A stretch of DNA of 7,554 nt, taken from assembly GCA_944385455.1 (NCBI GenBank), contig CALWXI010000079.1, positions 1-7,554 of the forward strand. The letters run 5' to 3'. Shown in pieces: positions 7,191 through 7,554 of this stretch. The stretch is from an uncultured Oscillospiraceae bacterium. GTDB lineage: Bacteria > Bacillota > Clostridia > Oscillospirales > Oscillospiraceae. Made by a program: the position numbers and the translations under genes. The stretch's first letter is position 1. Every line of letters starts with the position of its first letter. The notes under the pieces are model-generated. The model saw only the letters and a list, made by a program, of their open reading frames with translations, made no database searches and was not told where the DNA came from.

Positions 7191-7220
7191 GAGGGGGCGC
7201 CGCTGATGCGGCGCCCCCTT
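7191..7220 (+). terminator. Terminator hairpin after phoR
   Basis: Bases 7193-7203 (gggggcgccgc) and 7208-7218 are perfectly complementary (11 pairs) around the loop tgat. Flanking A-T (7192/7219) and G-T (7191/7220) pairs extend the stem. The T-run on the + side is short (ttgtta), while the - side reads into tctttcgtt, so it could work in both directions. It begins 6 nt after the phoR stop and probably ends the pst-pho transcript. Confidence 0.8.
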
Positions 7221-7277
7221 GTTAGCAAAGCCCAATACAGAACGTCGAAACGGCGCGAAAGATCACGAAGAGTATTG

Positions 7278-7306
7278 TCATAATCCGCCGCCGGCCGCGC
7301 ATACTA
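7278..7306 (+). promoter_or_regulatory. Probable sigma-G (forespore) promoter
   Basis: CATACTA at 7300-7306 matches the B. subtilis sigma-G -10 consensus exactly. The sequence tcata at 7278-7282, 17 nt upstream, matches four of five positions of the G-[ACT]-A-T-[AG] -35 consensus. The site lies after the operon terminator and 22 nt before the start codon of a germination-type gene, the class of gene that sigma-G transcribes in Bacillus. The motif is seen directly; its use by sigma-G is inferred. Confidence 0.6.
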
Positions 7307-7316
7307 ACCCCTGTAC

Positions 7317-7322
7317 AGGAGG
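7317..7322 (+). promoter_or_regulatory. Ribosome binding site of the germination gene
   Basis: AGGAGG, continuing as aggaggtg to 7324, ends 6 nt before the ATG at 7329 and fixes that start. Confidence 0.8.
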
Positions 7323-7328
7323 TGGCGC

Positions 7329-7554
7329 ATGGAGCGGTTATCGGAGGATTTCCGAAAAAATGTGGATTATTTCAACGAGACGTTGGGCGTGGGCCGCAGC
7401 TGCGACGTGGTGAGCCGGGACTACGTCATCGGCGGCCGCCGGGCCAGGATCTGGGTCATCGACGGCTACGGCAAGGACGCCACGCTGGAGCGGATGGGGG
7501 CCTTCTGGCTGAGTATTCCGGCGGAGGCGATGCGGCAGCTGGAGCAGATGCAGG
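7329..7554 (+). CDS. GerA/SpoVAF-family spore germination protein (3'-truncated)
   Basis: The frame opens at ATG 7329 and runs off the window, giving 75 residues. The visible part, with FNETLGVGRSCDVVSRD (15-31), then IGGRRARIWVIDGYGKD (34-50), resembles the N-terminal cytoplasmic domain of GerA-type A subunits and SpoVAF. Those proteins begin with a segment of the type LGVgxSxDxxxRe...ggxxaxxxxiDG. In Bacillus they sit in the inner spore membrane and take part in nutrient-triggered germination. The membrane domain lies beyond the window, so SpoVAF cannot be told from GerA or GerKA paralogues. A sigma-G-like promoter and a strong AGGAGG site precede it. Family call rests on pattern recognition of a short fragment. 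Confidence 0.7.
   Translation, partial: MERLSEDFRKNVDYFNETLGVGRSCDVVSRDYVIGGRRARIWVIDGYGKDATLERMGAFWLSIPAEAMRQLEQMQ

Noticed and set aside
7219..7413. 64-codon frame starting at TTG 7219
   Set aside because: It begins within the terminator stem end, has no ribosome binding site, and overlaps the germination gene in another frame.

Overview
The window holds the 3' part of a phosphate (Pst/Pho) gene cluster and the first codons of a spore-germination gene, all on the + strand. The DNA is GC-rich with strongly G/C-biased third codon positions. Start sites are preceded by strong AGGAGG-type ribosome binding sites. A PstSCAB-PhoU-PhoBR set next to a GerA/SpoVAF-like gene suggests a high-GC, spore-forming Clostridia member. 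An Oscillospiraceae-like gut bacterium (Flavonifractor/Lawsonibacter type) is my best guess from protein character, but this is inference and not proven by the window.

Layout: pstS (partial, its 5' end lies outside the window), then a 107-nt gap with a very stable GC hairpin, then pstC, pstA, pstB, phoU, an HD-domain phosphohydrolase of unknown function, a PhoB/PhoP-type response regulator and a PhoR-type sensor kinase. An intrinsic-type terminator hairpin follows phoR. A 108-nt stretch after it contains a good match to a sigma-G (forespore) promoter. The window ends 75 codons into a GerA/SpoVAF-family germination protein gene.

How the genes work together: PstS captures phosphate outside the membrane, PstC and PstA form the channel, and PstB drives import with ATP. 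PhoU links transporter state to the PhoR kinase, and PhoR phosphorylates the response regulator that normally controls the pst genes. Gaps between genes from pstC to phoR are 3 to 45 nt with no recognisable internal promoter or terminator, so they are probably co-transcribed. The regulators would then be expressed from the operon they control, with the promoter and any Pho box upstream of the window. The HD protein between phoU and the two-component pair is the least explained member. No stretch over 300 bases lacks a gene, and I see no mobile element, CRISPR array, tRNA or rRNA.
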